Assembly (NCBI GenBank): GCA_963844575.1
Contig: CAWJOU010000004.1
Span: forward strand, 1 to 6,871
DNA: 6,871 nucleotides
Direction of reading: 5' to 3'
From: DASZUK01 sp963844575
GTDB lineage: Bacteria > Actinomycetota > Acidimicrobiia > Acidimicrobiales > RAAP-2
Shown: positions 1 through 6,006 of the stretch, in pieces
Position numbering within the stretch: the stretch's first letter is position 1
Layout of the letters: each line of letters begins with the position of its first letter
The notes under the pieces: generated by a model
Databases searched by the model: none
The model's input: the letters and a program-made list of their open reading frames with translations, nothing else
What the model was told of the DNA's origin: nothing
Translations under genes and position numbers: made by a program

Positions 1-7
1 CCTCCTC

Positions 8-36
8 GGTCCGGGCGGGCCAACTCGCCCCGGACC
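8..36 (-). terminator. Possible hairpin downstream of the DUF4097 gene
   Basis: Just after the operon's last stop codon, GGTCCGGG (8-15) is complementary to CCCGGACC (29-36) around a 13-nt loop. There is no T tract, as is common in high-GC actinobacterial terminators. A short direct repeat (GCCAACTC at 19-26 and 38-45) lies in the same stretch. Weak support, because GC-rich DNA forms such stems by chance. Confidence 0.3.
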
Positions 37-43
37 GGCCAAC

Positions 44-998
44 TCAGCCCGGGCCGTAGCGGACGGTGACGTCGCCGTCCGACGTCGTGGCGAGGACCGT
101 CCGGTGGCTGGTCGGGTCGGTAGCCACCGTGGTGGTGGCCCGACCTGTGCTCGACGTCAGCGTGGACCTGGTACGGACCCGAACCGTCCGGCAGCCCGAC
201 GGTGACGGACCCTGTGCTCGACGTCGCCGCGACGTCGCGGGGGGAGGCGCCGAACCCGAGGTCGACGTCGCCGTCGCTCGTACGGGCGGTGGCCGACGAG
301 CCGGTCAGTCCCGTCGCCTCGATGCTGCCTGTGCTGGTTGTGGCCCGGAGCGGTCCGGACACGTTGGTGGCGGTGACGTCGCCGTCGCTCGTGCGCAGGT
401 CGACCGGGCCGTGCACGTCGTCGGCGGTCACGCTGCCTGTGCCGGACGTCGCGTGCAGCGGACCGTTCCCGCCGGTGACGGCGATGTTGCCGTCGCCGGC
501 GTCCAGGGCCAGCCGGCCGTCGATGCCGGTGACGGTGATCGGGCCTGTGCCGACGACGACCGCGACCGGCGCCTGCCGCGGCACATGGAGCACGTAGTCG
601 CGCCGACACCAGTTCGTCGCCGGCCCCGCGCACGACGAGCGGACGACGAGCGTATGGCCGGTCATCCGCTCGTCGTCCGTCGGGACGCTCGCCCCGCGGA
701 AGCCGGACGTGCCGACGACCGCGTCGCGGTCGGTTCCCGGCTCGACGGTCACCGACCCGTCGTCGACGTCGACGGTCACCGCCTGCACCGCGGTCGAAAA
801 GACGCGTTGGGTGGAAGGGAGCGCCTCGTGGGACGTGGCGAATTGGTTGACGACGATGCTCGGGACGACGGCCCCGACGATCGCGATGGCGGCCACGAGG
901 CCGGCGATCGTCCAGGCTCGGCGGCCGGCGACCGTCCGTACCGGTGCCGATCGAGGGGCCGTCGGCCGCGGCGACGAACGGAGCGTGTCGACCGTCAT
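44..998 (-). CDS. Membrane-anchored DUF4097-type beta-repeat protein
   Basis: About 317 residues. The ATG start overlaps the response-regulator stop by 4 bp (ATGA), so it is translationally coupled and third in the operon. A basic N-terminal stretch of about 30 residues is followed by one hydrophobic helix (near residues 32-52, AWTIAGLVAAIAIVGAVV), giving an N-in anchored topology with an extracytoplasmic body. The body is a run of short beta repeats rich in Gly, Asp, Ser and Thr, with recurring TSDGDV and STGS motifs spaced about 36 residues apart. This is the pattern of the DUF4097/adhesin-like beta-solenoid family. That family often sits beside two-component genes in Gram-positive bacteria, but its biochemical role is not settled. 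One frame change near 150-162 is needed to reach the final TSDGDVTVRYGPG and the TGA at 44-46; without it the upstream frame reads through different residues. Family call fairly sure; function inferred only as an envelope-stress partner. Confidence 0.75.
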
Positions 999-1631
999 GC
1001 GCCGAGCCACCGCAGCACGGCCAGCACCCGGCGGTTGTCGGTCGGCCGGCGGCAGGTCGAGCTTGGTGAAGACGTTGCTGACGTGCTTTTCGACCGCGCC
1101 GTCGCTGACGACGAGCGACCGGGCGATCGCCTGGTTGACCGCCCTCGGCCATGAGCGACAGCACCTCGCGCTCCGCGGGGTGAGCCGGTCGAGCGGGTCC
1201 TGCCGGCGCTGCGGGCGAGCAGCTGGGTGACGACCTCGGGGTCGAGCGCCGTGCCGCCGTTGCCGACCCGGCGCACCGCGTCGACGAACTCGGCGACGTC
1301 GGCGACCCGGTCCTTCAACAGGTAGCCGAGCCCCTCGGTGCCGGTGGCGAGCAGCTCGGCGGCGAACGCCTGCTCGACGTACTGCGAGAACACCAGGATG
1401 GCCGTCGTCGGCCACCGCTGCCGGATCTCGATGGCGGCCCGGAGGCCGTCGTCGGTGAGGCCGGCGGCATCCGGACGTCGACGATCGCCAGTCGGGCCGG
1501 TGCGCGCCGACCGCGTCGATGAGCGCCGGCGCGTCGCCGACCGCGGCGACGACGTTTTCGCCGGCCTCGTCGAGCACCTGGACGAGGCCGACCCGGAGCA
1601 GCACCGCGTCCTCGCCGATCACGACCCGCAC
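995..1631 (-). CDS. NarL/LiaR-family response regulator (receiver plus LuxR HTH)
   Basis: About 212 residues, normal for the family. Start is GTG, with the kinase stop lying 13 bp inside this gene, so the two are coupled. Receiver domain: acidic pocket E7-D8 (VIGEDAVLLRVGL), phospho-acceptor Asp near residue 52 (LAIVDVRMPP), the conserved Ser after beta-4 (ILVFSQYVE) and the Lys in GYLLKDRV. The C-terminal LuxR/GerE helix-turn-helix reads LTPRE-REVLSLMAEG then NQAIARSLVVSDGAVEKHVS and NVFTKLDLPP, ending VLAVLRWLGA. Phosphorylation by the adjacent kinase should promote dimerisation and DNA binding; the target is unknown, but the repeats at 2907-2991 are a candidate. Reading frame breaks are required near 1490, 1460, 1200, 1177, 1153 and 1048. 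Each is consistent with a single missing base, and no conserved motif is lost. Identity certain at family level; the specific regulon is unknown. Confidence 0.88.
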
Positions 1632-2879
1632 GGCAGCTCCACCAGCACGATCGTCGGCCCGTTGACCGGGCTCAGGACCCGCACCCAGCCGCCGACGCGG
1701 CGACCGGTCGGCCAGGCCGGCCAGCCCGCTGCCGGCGGACGCTCGGCACCACCGATGCCGTCGTCGCTGACCTCGATGACGAGCAGGTTGCTCTGCCGGG
1801 CGATCGTCACCTGGGCGTGGCTCGCCCGGGCGTGCTTGGCCACGTTCGTCAGCGCCTCGGCGACGACGAAGTACGCCGCGCTCTCGACCGGCGCCGGTGG
1901 GCGGCGGGGGACGTCGACCGACAGGGCGACCGGGACCGGGCAGCGGGCGACGACGACCGACAGCGCGGCGTCGAGGCCGCGGTCGGTGAGGACGGCCGGA
2001 TGGATGCCGCGGGCGAGGTCGCGGAGCTCGCGGAGGGCCGCCTTCGCCTCCTCGTGGGCCTCGTCGACGAGCTGGCGGGCCCGGGCCGGGTCGGTGTCGA
2101 AGCGCTCCGGGCCCGCCCGAGGTCCATGGCCAGGGCGACCAGCCGCTGCTGGGCGCCGTCGTGCAGGTCCCGCTCGATCTGGCGGCGGTCGGCTTCGGCT
2201 GGTCGACCGCGGCGCCGCGGCTCGTCTCGAGCTCGCCGACCCGCCGGGTCAGCTCGTCCCGGCGCCACGGGCCGAGGAGCCAGCGGACGACCGCCCGGTC
2301 GACGAGGACGACGCCGCCGGTGGCCTGCGGCGCGATCACGGGGACGCCGACCAGCCCGACGACGACGGCCACCGCGGCCCACGCCCCGTGGATATGGACG
2401 GGGCCGAAGTCGGCCGACCGACCGGCCAGGTGGCCGACGTAGAACGGGACGACGAGCAGCGCCACCGAGTACACCCACAGCAGGAGGAGGCCGAGCCCGG
2501 CGCGCCGAGGCGGGCAGGCCGACGACGAGGTAGGCGATCTCCGCCACCGGCTCCCGCTCGTCACGAGCTGGCGCAGGCGGCTCCACCAGTTGCCGGGACC
2601 GCCGGCGTGGGGTGGGCAGGTTGACGTCCAGCAGGGCGGCCGCCGGGACGCTCGAGCCGTCCGAGCTGGGCGGCCACAGGAAGGTCACCCAGACGAGGGG
2701 AATGGCGACCACGAAGGTCAGGGCGAACCCGATGCTCAGCCCGACCATCAAGCCGACGCCGAGGCCGCCGCGAACCCGAACGGCACGTCGAGGGCGGCGT
2801 GGCGGCACCGCCACGTGGCGGTGGTCCGCCACGGGTCCACCAGGAAGGCGATCACGCCCGGTCGGGAAGGTTCGGTCAT
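1619..2879 (-). CDS. Membrane sensor histidine kinase (sensor domain, HisKA_3, HATPase)
   Basis: About 420 residues. The N-terminal half resembles the actinobacterial 'putative sensor' domain (two pairs of membrane helices): DPWR near the N terminus, then GVGLMVGLSIGFALTFVVAI, a soluble loop, EIAYLVVGLPAS, LLLLWVYSVALLLVVPFYVG and AWAAVAVVVGLVGVPVIA, leading to RWLLGPWRR. The kinase part follows: HisKA_3 dimerisation helix QIERDLHDGAQQRLVALAMD with the phospho-accepting His in LHDG (about residue 240), AALRELRDLARGIHPAVLTD, N-box EALTNVAKHA, and G-box DDGIGG followed by GLAGLADRV. It phosphorylates the neighbouring regulator, whose start lies inside this gene. ATG at 2877-2879 chosen because DPWR-type N termini follow within 20 residues and a -10-like box sits 9 bp upstream. 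Frame breaks near 2761, 2605, 2552, 2495, 2200, 2110, 1733 and 1700. The stimulus is unknown; cell-envelope stress is an inference from the LiaS-like architecture and the DUF4097 neighbour. Confidence 0.87.
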
Positions 2880-2888
2880 GCTGCCGCC

Positions 2889-2917
2889 AGACTACGGAGG
2901 GCGGACCGGGCGGTCAT
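2889..2917 (-). promoter_or_regulatory. Putative promoter of the kinase operon
   Basis: On the minus strand, ATGACC (2917-2912) and TAGTCT (2894-2889) are separated by exactly 17 bp. TAGTCT fits the actinobacterial TANNNT -10 element and ends 9 bp before the kinase ATG, which would give a leaderless or near-leaderless mRNA. This fits the absence of a good Shine-Dalgarno sequence. The -35 match is moderate. Confidence 0.5.
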
Positions 2918-2991
2918 TGGTGGGTCCTGGCGTCTCGGTCGGGGGGTTTTCCCTACCGCCCGCGCCATGGTGCGGAAAACCCGACCGCCCG
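2907..2991. promoter_or_regulatory. Operator-like repeats in the divergent intergenic region
   Basis: The 164-bp gap between the kinase start (2879) and the divergent membrane-protein start (3044) holds GGTTTTCCCTACCGCCCG at 2945-2962 and GGAAAACCCGACCGCCCG at 2974-2991, a direct repeat with a 29-bp period in which only the central T4/A4 block and one other base differ. Because of that swap, GGGTTTTCC (2944-2952) and GGAAAACCC (2974-2982) also form a perfect 9-bp inverted repeat. A third ACCGCCCG lies on the minus strand at 2907-2914, touching the kinase -35 element. Spacing and placement suit binding of a dimeric regulator such as the operon's own LuxR-type protein; this is inference. Confidence 0.45.
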
Positions 2992-3043
2992 GCGGCCGGG
3001 TACGCCAGTGACAGGGCCCGGCCGGTTCGGCACCGTGGGAGCC

Positions 3044-3545
3044 ATGCTCAGTTCCCGGCATCGGCAGGTCGGCGTCCTGGCCGGCGCGGCCGTCGCCGCC
3101 TGGCTGGTCCCGTGGAGCCTCCACCTGGCCCGCACGCTGCCCCCGTCGGCCAGGCCTCGCACTGGGCCCTGGCCTGGACCGGGCTGGACCTGGCCGAGGC
3201 CGCCACCGCGGGGTCCACCGCCTGGCTGCTCGTCCCCGGCGACCGGCGAGCCTCCCTGGCGGCCACCGCGCTGGCCGCCCTCCTGCTGCCGATGCGTGGT
3301 TCGACGTGTGCACCTCGGCCCGAGGTCACGACCGGGCGACGGCCGTGGCGTTGGCGGTCCTGCTGGAGGTCCCGCTGGCCGTGGCCGCCGTCCACCTGGC
3401 CGTCCGGCTCCACGACCGGTCAGACGATGGCGGCCAGCGCGATGCCGGCGATCGCCGCGGCGATGGCCAGGGCCAGCCCACCGAGCGTGTACACGAAAGC
3501 CAGGCGGTAGAGGCGGCCGTCGACCAGCCGGACGGTCTCCCATGA
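3044..3545 (+). CDS. Small multi-pass membrane protein, unknown function
   Basis: Divergent from the kinase. ATG at 3044 with GGGAG just upstream (only 2 nt spacing, so possibly leaderless). Reading across two frame breaks (near 3150 and 3293) gives about four hydrophobic segments: VGVLAGAAVAAWLVPWSLHL, HWALAWTGLDLAEAATAGST, ASLAATALAALLLP and AVALAVLLEVPLAVAAVHLA. The motifs ALAWTGLDLAEA and DAWFDVCTSARG are typical of a widespread small actinobacterial membrane protein of unknown function that I recognise by pattern only. The family-like sequence ends near 3420 with HLAVRLHDR. The open frame then continues about 40 more codons antisense to crcB2 before a TGA at 3543-3545, so the true stop may have been lost to an indel and the listed end is the formal one. 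No catalytic residues seen. Confidence 0.6.
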
Positions 3546-3789
3546 CCCGGTCGACCACGTCGTCAGGCCACCGCAGAAGCCGACGCCGACGACGTCGGCC
3601 AGCGGTCGGACACGCCGTGGTACCAGAGCAGGCCGGTGAGGATGCCGAGGACGAGCGAGCCGGCGACGTTGATCGTCAGCGTCCCGCACGGGAACACCCG
3701 GAGACGCGGTCCTGGACCGCGCCGTCGACGACGTAGCGGAGGACCGAGCCGATACCGCCGGCGAGACCGACCGCGATGGCCAGGATCAC
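3420..3789 (-). CDS. crcB: CrcB2, fluoride channel subunit (Fluc)
   Basis: About 123 residues, the usual CrcB length. Start GTG at 3787-3789 overlaps the crcB1 stop (GTGA), and GAGGAGG lies just upstream as a strong ribosome binding site. Helix 1 carries GLAGGIGSVLRYVVDGAV (the GxxxR-Y signature). Helix 2 reads GTLTINVAGSLVLGILTGLL with the pore-lining Asn. Helix 3 reads GVGFCGGLTTWSTGSWETV, and helix 4 YTLGGLALAIAAAIAGIALA, ending at TGA 3420-3422. Fluc proteins are dual-topology dimers that export toxic fluoride passively; where two adjacent genes exist, they form an antiparallel heterodimer. The usual TTFSTF of helix 3 is TTWSTG here, so both Phe-box positions are changed. Frame breaks near 3700 and 3596. 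Confidence 0.87.
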
Positions 3790-4361
3790 CGGGCCACCTC
3801 CTCGGCCGGCGGCTGGGCCCGGCCGGATCGGGAGCGGCTGTCCGGACCCGGCCGAGGGCGATGCCGAGCGCCACCGCGGTCACGCCGAGACGAGCGTCGC
3901 CGCCAGGTAGCCGCCGGCCAGCGCACGTCGCCGGCCTTGCCGAGCGTCACGGCCTCGACGACGAGCGTCGAGTACGTCGTCCAGCCGCCGAGCAGCCCGG
4001 TTGCCACGAACAGCGGAGGTGGCGGTAGCGGGACGGCCCGAGCCGCTCGAGGACGACCGTCAGGACGAAGCCGAGGAGGAACGAGCCGCTCGTGTTGATG
4101 ACGAACGTCGCGGTGGGGAAGTGGCCGGCCGGCGTCGGCCAGGCCTTCTCCACCTCGTACCGGGCGAGCGTCCCGAGGAAGCCGCCGACCAGGATGACCG
4201 CCAGCACCGTCGGTCGGCGCGGGGGGGACGGCGCCGGTCGCCCGGTGCGTCGTCGACGGCGCGGCGACGTCGTCGGGGGCCAGGTCCGGGTCGATCGGCA
4301 GCGGGTCGTCCGCTCCCGTCAGGCGGGCCAGCCGCCGGAGCTTCGGGTCGTCATCGGGCAC
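3786..4361 (-). CDS. crcB: CrcB1, fluoride channel subunit with N-terminal extension
   Basis: About 192 residues, longer than the usual 120-130 because of a soluble acidic N-terminal extension of about 47 residues (DPLPIDPDLAPDDVAAPST). Similar extensions occur in other actinobacterial CrcB proteins. GTG at 4359-4361 is chosen for its AAAGGAGG ribosome binding site 9 nt upstream and the riboswitch immediately before it. Helix 1: LAVILVGGFLGTLARYEVEK. Helix 2: FPTATFVINTSGSFLLGFVL with the conserved Asn. Helix 3: LFVATGLLGGWTTYSTLVVE. Helix 4: GYLAATLVSA followed by VTAVALGIALGRV, then a short Pro/Ala tail ending EEVAR. It should pair with CrcB2 to form an inner-membrane fluoride channel. The helix-3 Phe-box is TTYSTL instead of TTFSTF. 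Frame breaks near 4225 (within a C6 run), 4018, 3927, 3892 and 3813. Confidence 0.87.
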   Translation of the reverse strand: MPDDDPKLRRLARLTGADDPLPIDPDLAPDDVAAPSTTHRATGAVPPAPTDGAGGHPGRRLPRDARPVRGGEGLADAGRPLPHRDVRHQHERLVPPRLRPDGRPRAARAVPLPPPPLFVATGLLGGWTTYSTLVVEAVTLGKAGDVRWPAATWRRRSSRRDRGGARHRPRPGPDSRSRSGRAQPPAEEVAR

Positions 4362-4363
4362 GC

Positions 4364-4391
4364 GGCTCCTCCTCCTTTCGGAACAGGAGCC
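4364..4391 (-). promoter_or_regulatory. Riboswitch expression platform: Shine-Dalgarno sequestering hairpin
   Basis: GGCUCCU (4391-4385), the 3' strand of the aptamer pseudoknot, is perfectly complementary over 7 bp to AGGAGCC (4370-4364). CUCCU within it can also pair with AGGAG at 4376-4372. These purine segments are the crcB1 ribosome binding site (AAAGGAGG, 4378-4371, continuing GAGGAG). Aptamer folding and SD pairing therefore compete for the same seven bases. Predicted logic: without fluoride the SD is paired; with fluoride the pseudoknot holds the 3' strand and translation proceeds. No U tract follows, so translational rather than transcriptional control is likely. Confidence 0.7.
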
Positions 4392-4449
4392 ATCAGCCCT
4401 CAGGGCGGTTCGGACAGCCTCGCCGGCGTCACCGGCGGGACCCATCGCC
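4384..4449 (-). ncRNA. Fluoride riboswitch (crcB motif) in the crcB1 leader
   Basis: Minus-strand RNA. 5' element GGCGAUGGG starts at 4449. P1 is GGCG (4449-4446) with CGCC (4437-4434) around an 8-nt loop AUGGGUCC, the same loop length as the Thermotoga aptamer. P2 is GCCC (4406-4403) with GGGC (4399-4396). It ends in the signature CUGAUGGCUCCU (4396-4385). The loop GGGUCC can form the pseudoknot with GGCUCC (4391-4386) with one U-C mismatch. The AACCGCCC and GGGCUGAUGGCUCC segments match the crcB motif closely. Odd: about 23 nt (4433-4411), which can form a small hairpin GCCGG/CCGGC, are inserted between P1 and P2. Its position directly before a fluoride-channel gene makes the call strong despite the mismatch. 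Confidence 0.85.
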
Positions 4450-4455
4450 GCCGTC

Positions 4456-4461
4456 ATCGTA
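4456..4461 (-). promoter_or_regulatory. -10 element of the crcB riboswitch transcript
   Basis: TACGAT on the minus strand fits TANNNT. Counting 6 nt downstream puts the transcription start at 4449, exactly at the GGCGAUGG that begins the aptamer, so promoter and riboswitch support each other. No convincing -35 hexamer is seen. Confidence 0.5.
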
Positions 4462-4486
4462 ACCCGTCGGGCGGCCGCCGGAGCCG

Positions 4487-4492
4487 TAGACT
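4487..4492 (+). promoter_or_regulatory. -10 element for the acetolactate decarboxylase gene
   Basis: TAGACT (TANNNT) lies 7 bp before the GTG at 4500, which is in frame with the decarboxylase. That spacing predicts a leaderless mRNA beginning at the start codon. It is divergent from the crcB promoter, with the two -10 boxes 25 bp apart. The -35 region is not recognisable. Confidence 0.42.
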
Positions 4493-4499
4493 GCCGCCG

Positions 4500-5301
4500 G
4501 TGACGGACCGGGGCACGGCCACTGCCTCGACCTGGCTCGGACGATGGCCGCGCACTACGACGGCGACCACCGCGTCCACGACGACGGCCACCGGGCCACG
4601 AGATTACCAGTCGTCGACGATGACCGCGCTGCTCGACGGCGTCTACGACGGCGGCCTGACCTACGGCGAGCTGGAGCAGCAGGGCGACTTCGGGCTCGGG
4701 ACGTTCAACGAGCTCGACCGCGAGATGGTCGCGGTCGACGGCCGGTTCTTCCAGCTCCGCAGCGACGGCACCGCGTCGCCGGTCACCCCCGACGAGCGGA
4801 CGCCGTTCGCCGCGGTCACCTACTTCCGGGCGACGTCGCCCTCGAGCTCGACGGACCGCTCGACCTCCCCGCCGTCGAGGCCCGGCTGGACGACCTCCTG
4901 CCGAGCGCCAACCTGTTCTACGCGGTCCGCATCGACGGCCGGTTCACCGCGGTGACACCCGGACGGTCGCCCGCCAGCACCGGCCGTACCGGCCGCTCGT
5001 CGCCGTGACCCGGACACAGACGAGGCGACGTTCGCTGACGTCGCCGGGACCGTCGCCGGCTTCCGGGCGCCGGCCTACGCCCAGGGGATGACCGTCGCGG
5101 GTACCACCTCCACTTCATCGACGCCGACCGCACCCGCGGCGGCCACGTCCTCGACCTCGTGCTCGAGCGCGGCACCGTGCGGGCCGACCAGGACGCGGAC
5201 CTCCACGTCGAGCTGCCCGACACCCGGAGTTCCTCGCCGCCGACCTCGACGGCCGGGACGTCGCGGCGGAGATCGAGACGGCCGAGGGGCCGCGTCGATG
5301 A
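4500..5301 (+). CDS. budA: Alpha-acetolactate decarboxylase
   Basis: About 266 residues. Converts (S)-2-acetolactate to (R)-acetoin plus CO2, the step feeding acetoin/2,3-butanediol formation and draining excess branched-chain amino acid precursor. Family signatures in order: YQSSTMTALLDGVYDGGLTY, GDFGLGTFNELDREMVAVDG, PFAAVTYF, LPSANLFYAVRIDG, RPYRPLVAVT, AYAQGMTVA, then the metal site GYHLHFIDADRTRGGHVLD whose three His residues bind Zn, and HVELPD near the C terminus. GTG at 4500 is taken as start because it is in frame with YQSST and sits 7 bp after TAGACT. It gives a Thr-rich leader of about 36 residues; ATG at 4544, with one more frame change, is a plausible alternative. Frame breaks near 4830, 4959, 5022, 5099 and 5222. 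The stop overlaps the uppS start (ATGA). Confidence 0.85.
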
Positions 5302-5991
5302 GCCAGGCGGCCGTTCCCGGCCACGTCGCCGTCATCATGGACGGCAACGGTCGCTGGGCGAGAGCCAGGGCCTGCCAGGGGGGAGGGGCACCGGCGGGGG
5401 GAGGAGCGGCTGGCCGAGGTCGTCCGGGCCGCCGACGCCCTCGACATGGCTGGCTGACCGTCTTCGGCTTCTCGACCGAGAACTGGGCCCGGCCAAAGCT
5501 GGAGATCGACACGATCCTCGCCCTCCACAAAACATCTTCGCCCGCACCGACGAGATGGACCACAACAACGTGCGCATCCGCTGCATCGGTCGGCCGGTGT
5601 CCGGGACGTCCCGCCTGCCCCGGCGGATCCTCCGCGAGATGGACAAATCGATCGAGCAGACGAAAGGCAACGACGGGCTGAACTTCACGCTCGCCTTCGA
5701 CTACGGCGGGCGGAGCTGGTCTACGCGGCCAAACGGCTCGTCGACGACCACCGCCGGTCCGGCGTCGCCGTGACCGAGCAGGCCGTCAGTGACCGCCTCT
5801 ACGAGCCCGAGCTGCCACCCGTCGACCTACTCATCCGGACGTCGGGGGAGCGCCGGCTCTCGAACTTCCTACTGTGGGAGGCCGCGGGTGCGCCGTTCTA
5901 CGTCACGCCGACGTAGTGGCCCGACTTCAACCGGACCGCGCTCGACGCGGCGGTCGACTGGTGGCGACACGTCGCAGGCGTTGCTGGGTAG
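5298..5991 (+). CDS. uppS: Isoprenyl (cis-prenyl) transferase, undecaprenyl diphosphate synthase type
   Basis: About 231 residues (family usually 230-260). It condenses isopentenyl diphosphate onto an allylic diphosphate to make the polyprenyl lipid carrier for peptidoglycan and other envelope glycans, at the cytoplasmic membrane. Motifs: GHVAVIMDGNGRWA (catalytic Asp and diphosphate-binding GNGR), GEGHRRGEERL, LTVFGFSTENWARPKLEI, NVRIRCIGR, LNFTLAFDYGGR, then VDLLIRTSGERRLSNFLLWE with the diphosphate/Mg-binding RTSGERRLSNF block. The ATG start overlaps the decarboxylase stop. Frame breaks near 5358, 5378, 5450, 5530 and 5715. An in-frame TAG at 5914-5916 interrupts YVTPT-WPDFNRTALDAAVDWW, a normal C terminus that continues to TAG 5989-5991. 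Chain length of the product cannot be told from sequence. Confidence 0.87.
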
Positions 5992-6006
5992 ACACGGCAA
6001 CGTGTC
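5991..6006 (+). terminator. Short perfect hairpin after uppS
   Basis: GACACG, GCAA, CGTGTC form a 6-bp perfect stem with a GNRA tetraloop beginning at the last base of the uppS stop. No T tract follows. CGACACGT at 5965-5972 is also complementary to ACGTGTCG at 6000-6007, giving an alternative longer-range stem. It may end the uppS transcript; it also marks the point where base composition changes. Confidence 0.4.

Noticed and set aside
66..1154. Long plus-strand open frame of 362 codons
   Set aside because: It is antisense to the DUF4097 and regulator genes, is extremely Arg-, Gly- and Asp-rich, and has no recognisable domain; typical shadow of high-GC coding DNA.
157..1164. Minus-strand open frame of 335 codons
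   Set aside because: It begins with part of the LuxR helix-turn-helix (LSLMAEG) but then runs out of frame through the DUF4097 gene as Arg-rich nonsense.
1338..2624. Plus-strand open frame of 428 codons
   Set aside because: Antisense to the histidine kinase, whose motifs are unmistakable in the minus-strand frames; composition is that of a shadow.
2953..3558. Minus-strand open frames between 2876 and 3558
   Set aside because: Low-complexity Arg/Gly/Pro sequence antisense to the plus-strand membrane protein, which has coherent transmembrane segments.
4411..4433. GAGGCU (4423-4418) as the pseudoknot partner of the riboswitch 3' strand
   Set aside because: It pairs with GGCUCC only with a mismatch and two G-U pairs and lacks the GGCGAUG context; the 5' element at 4449-4438 has the correct motif, loop length and promoter spacing.
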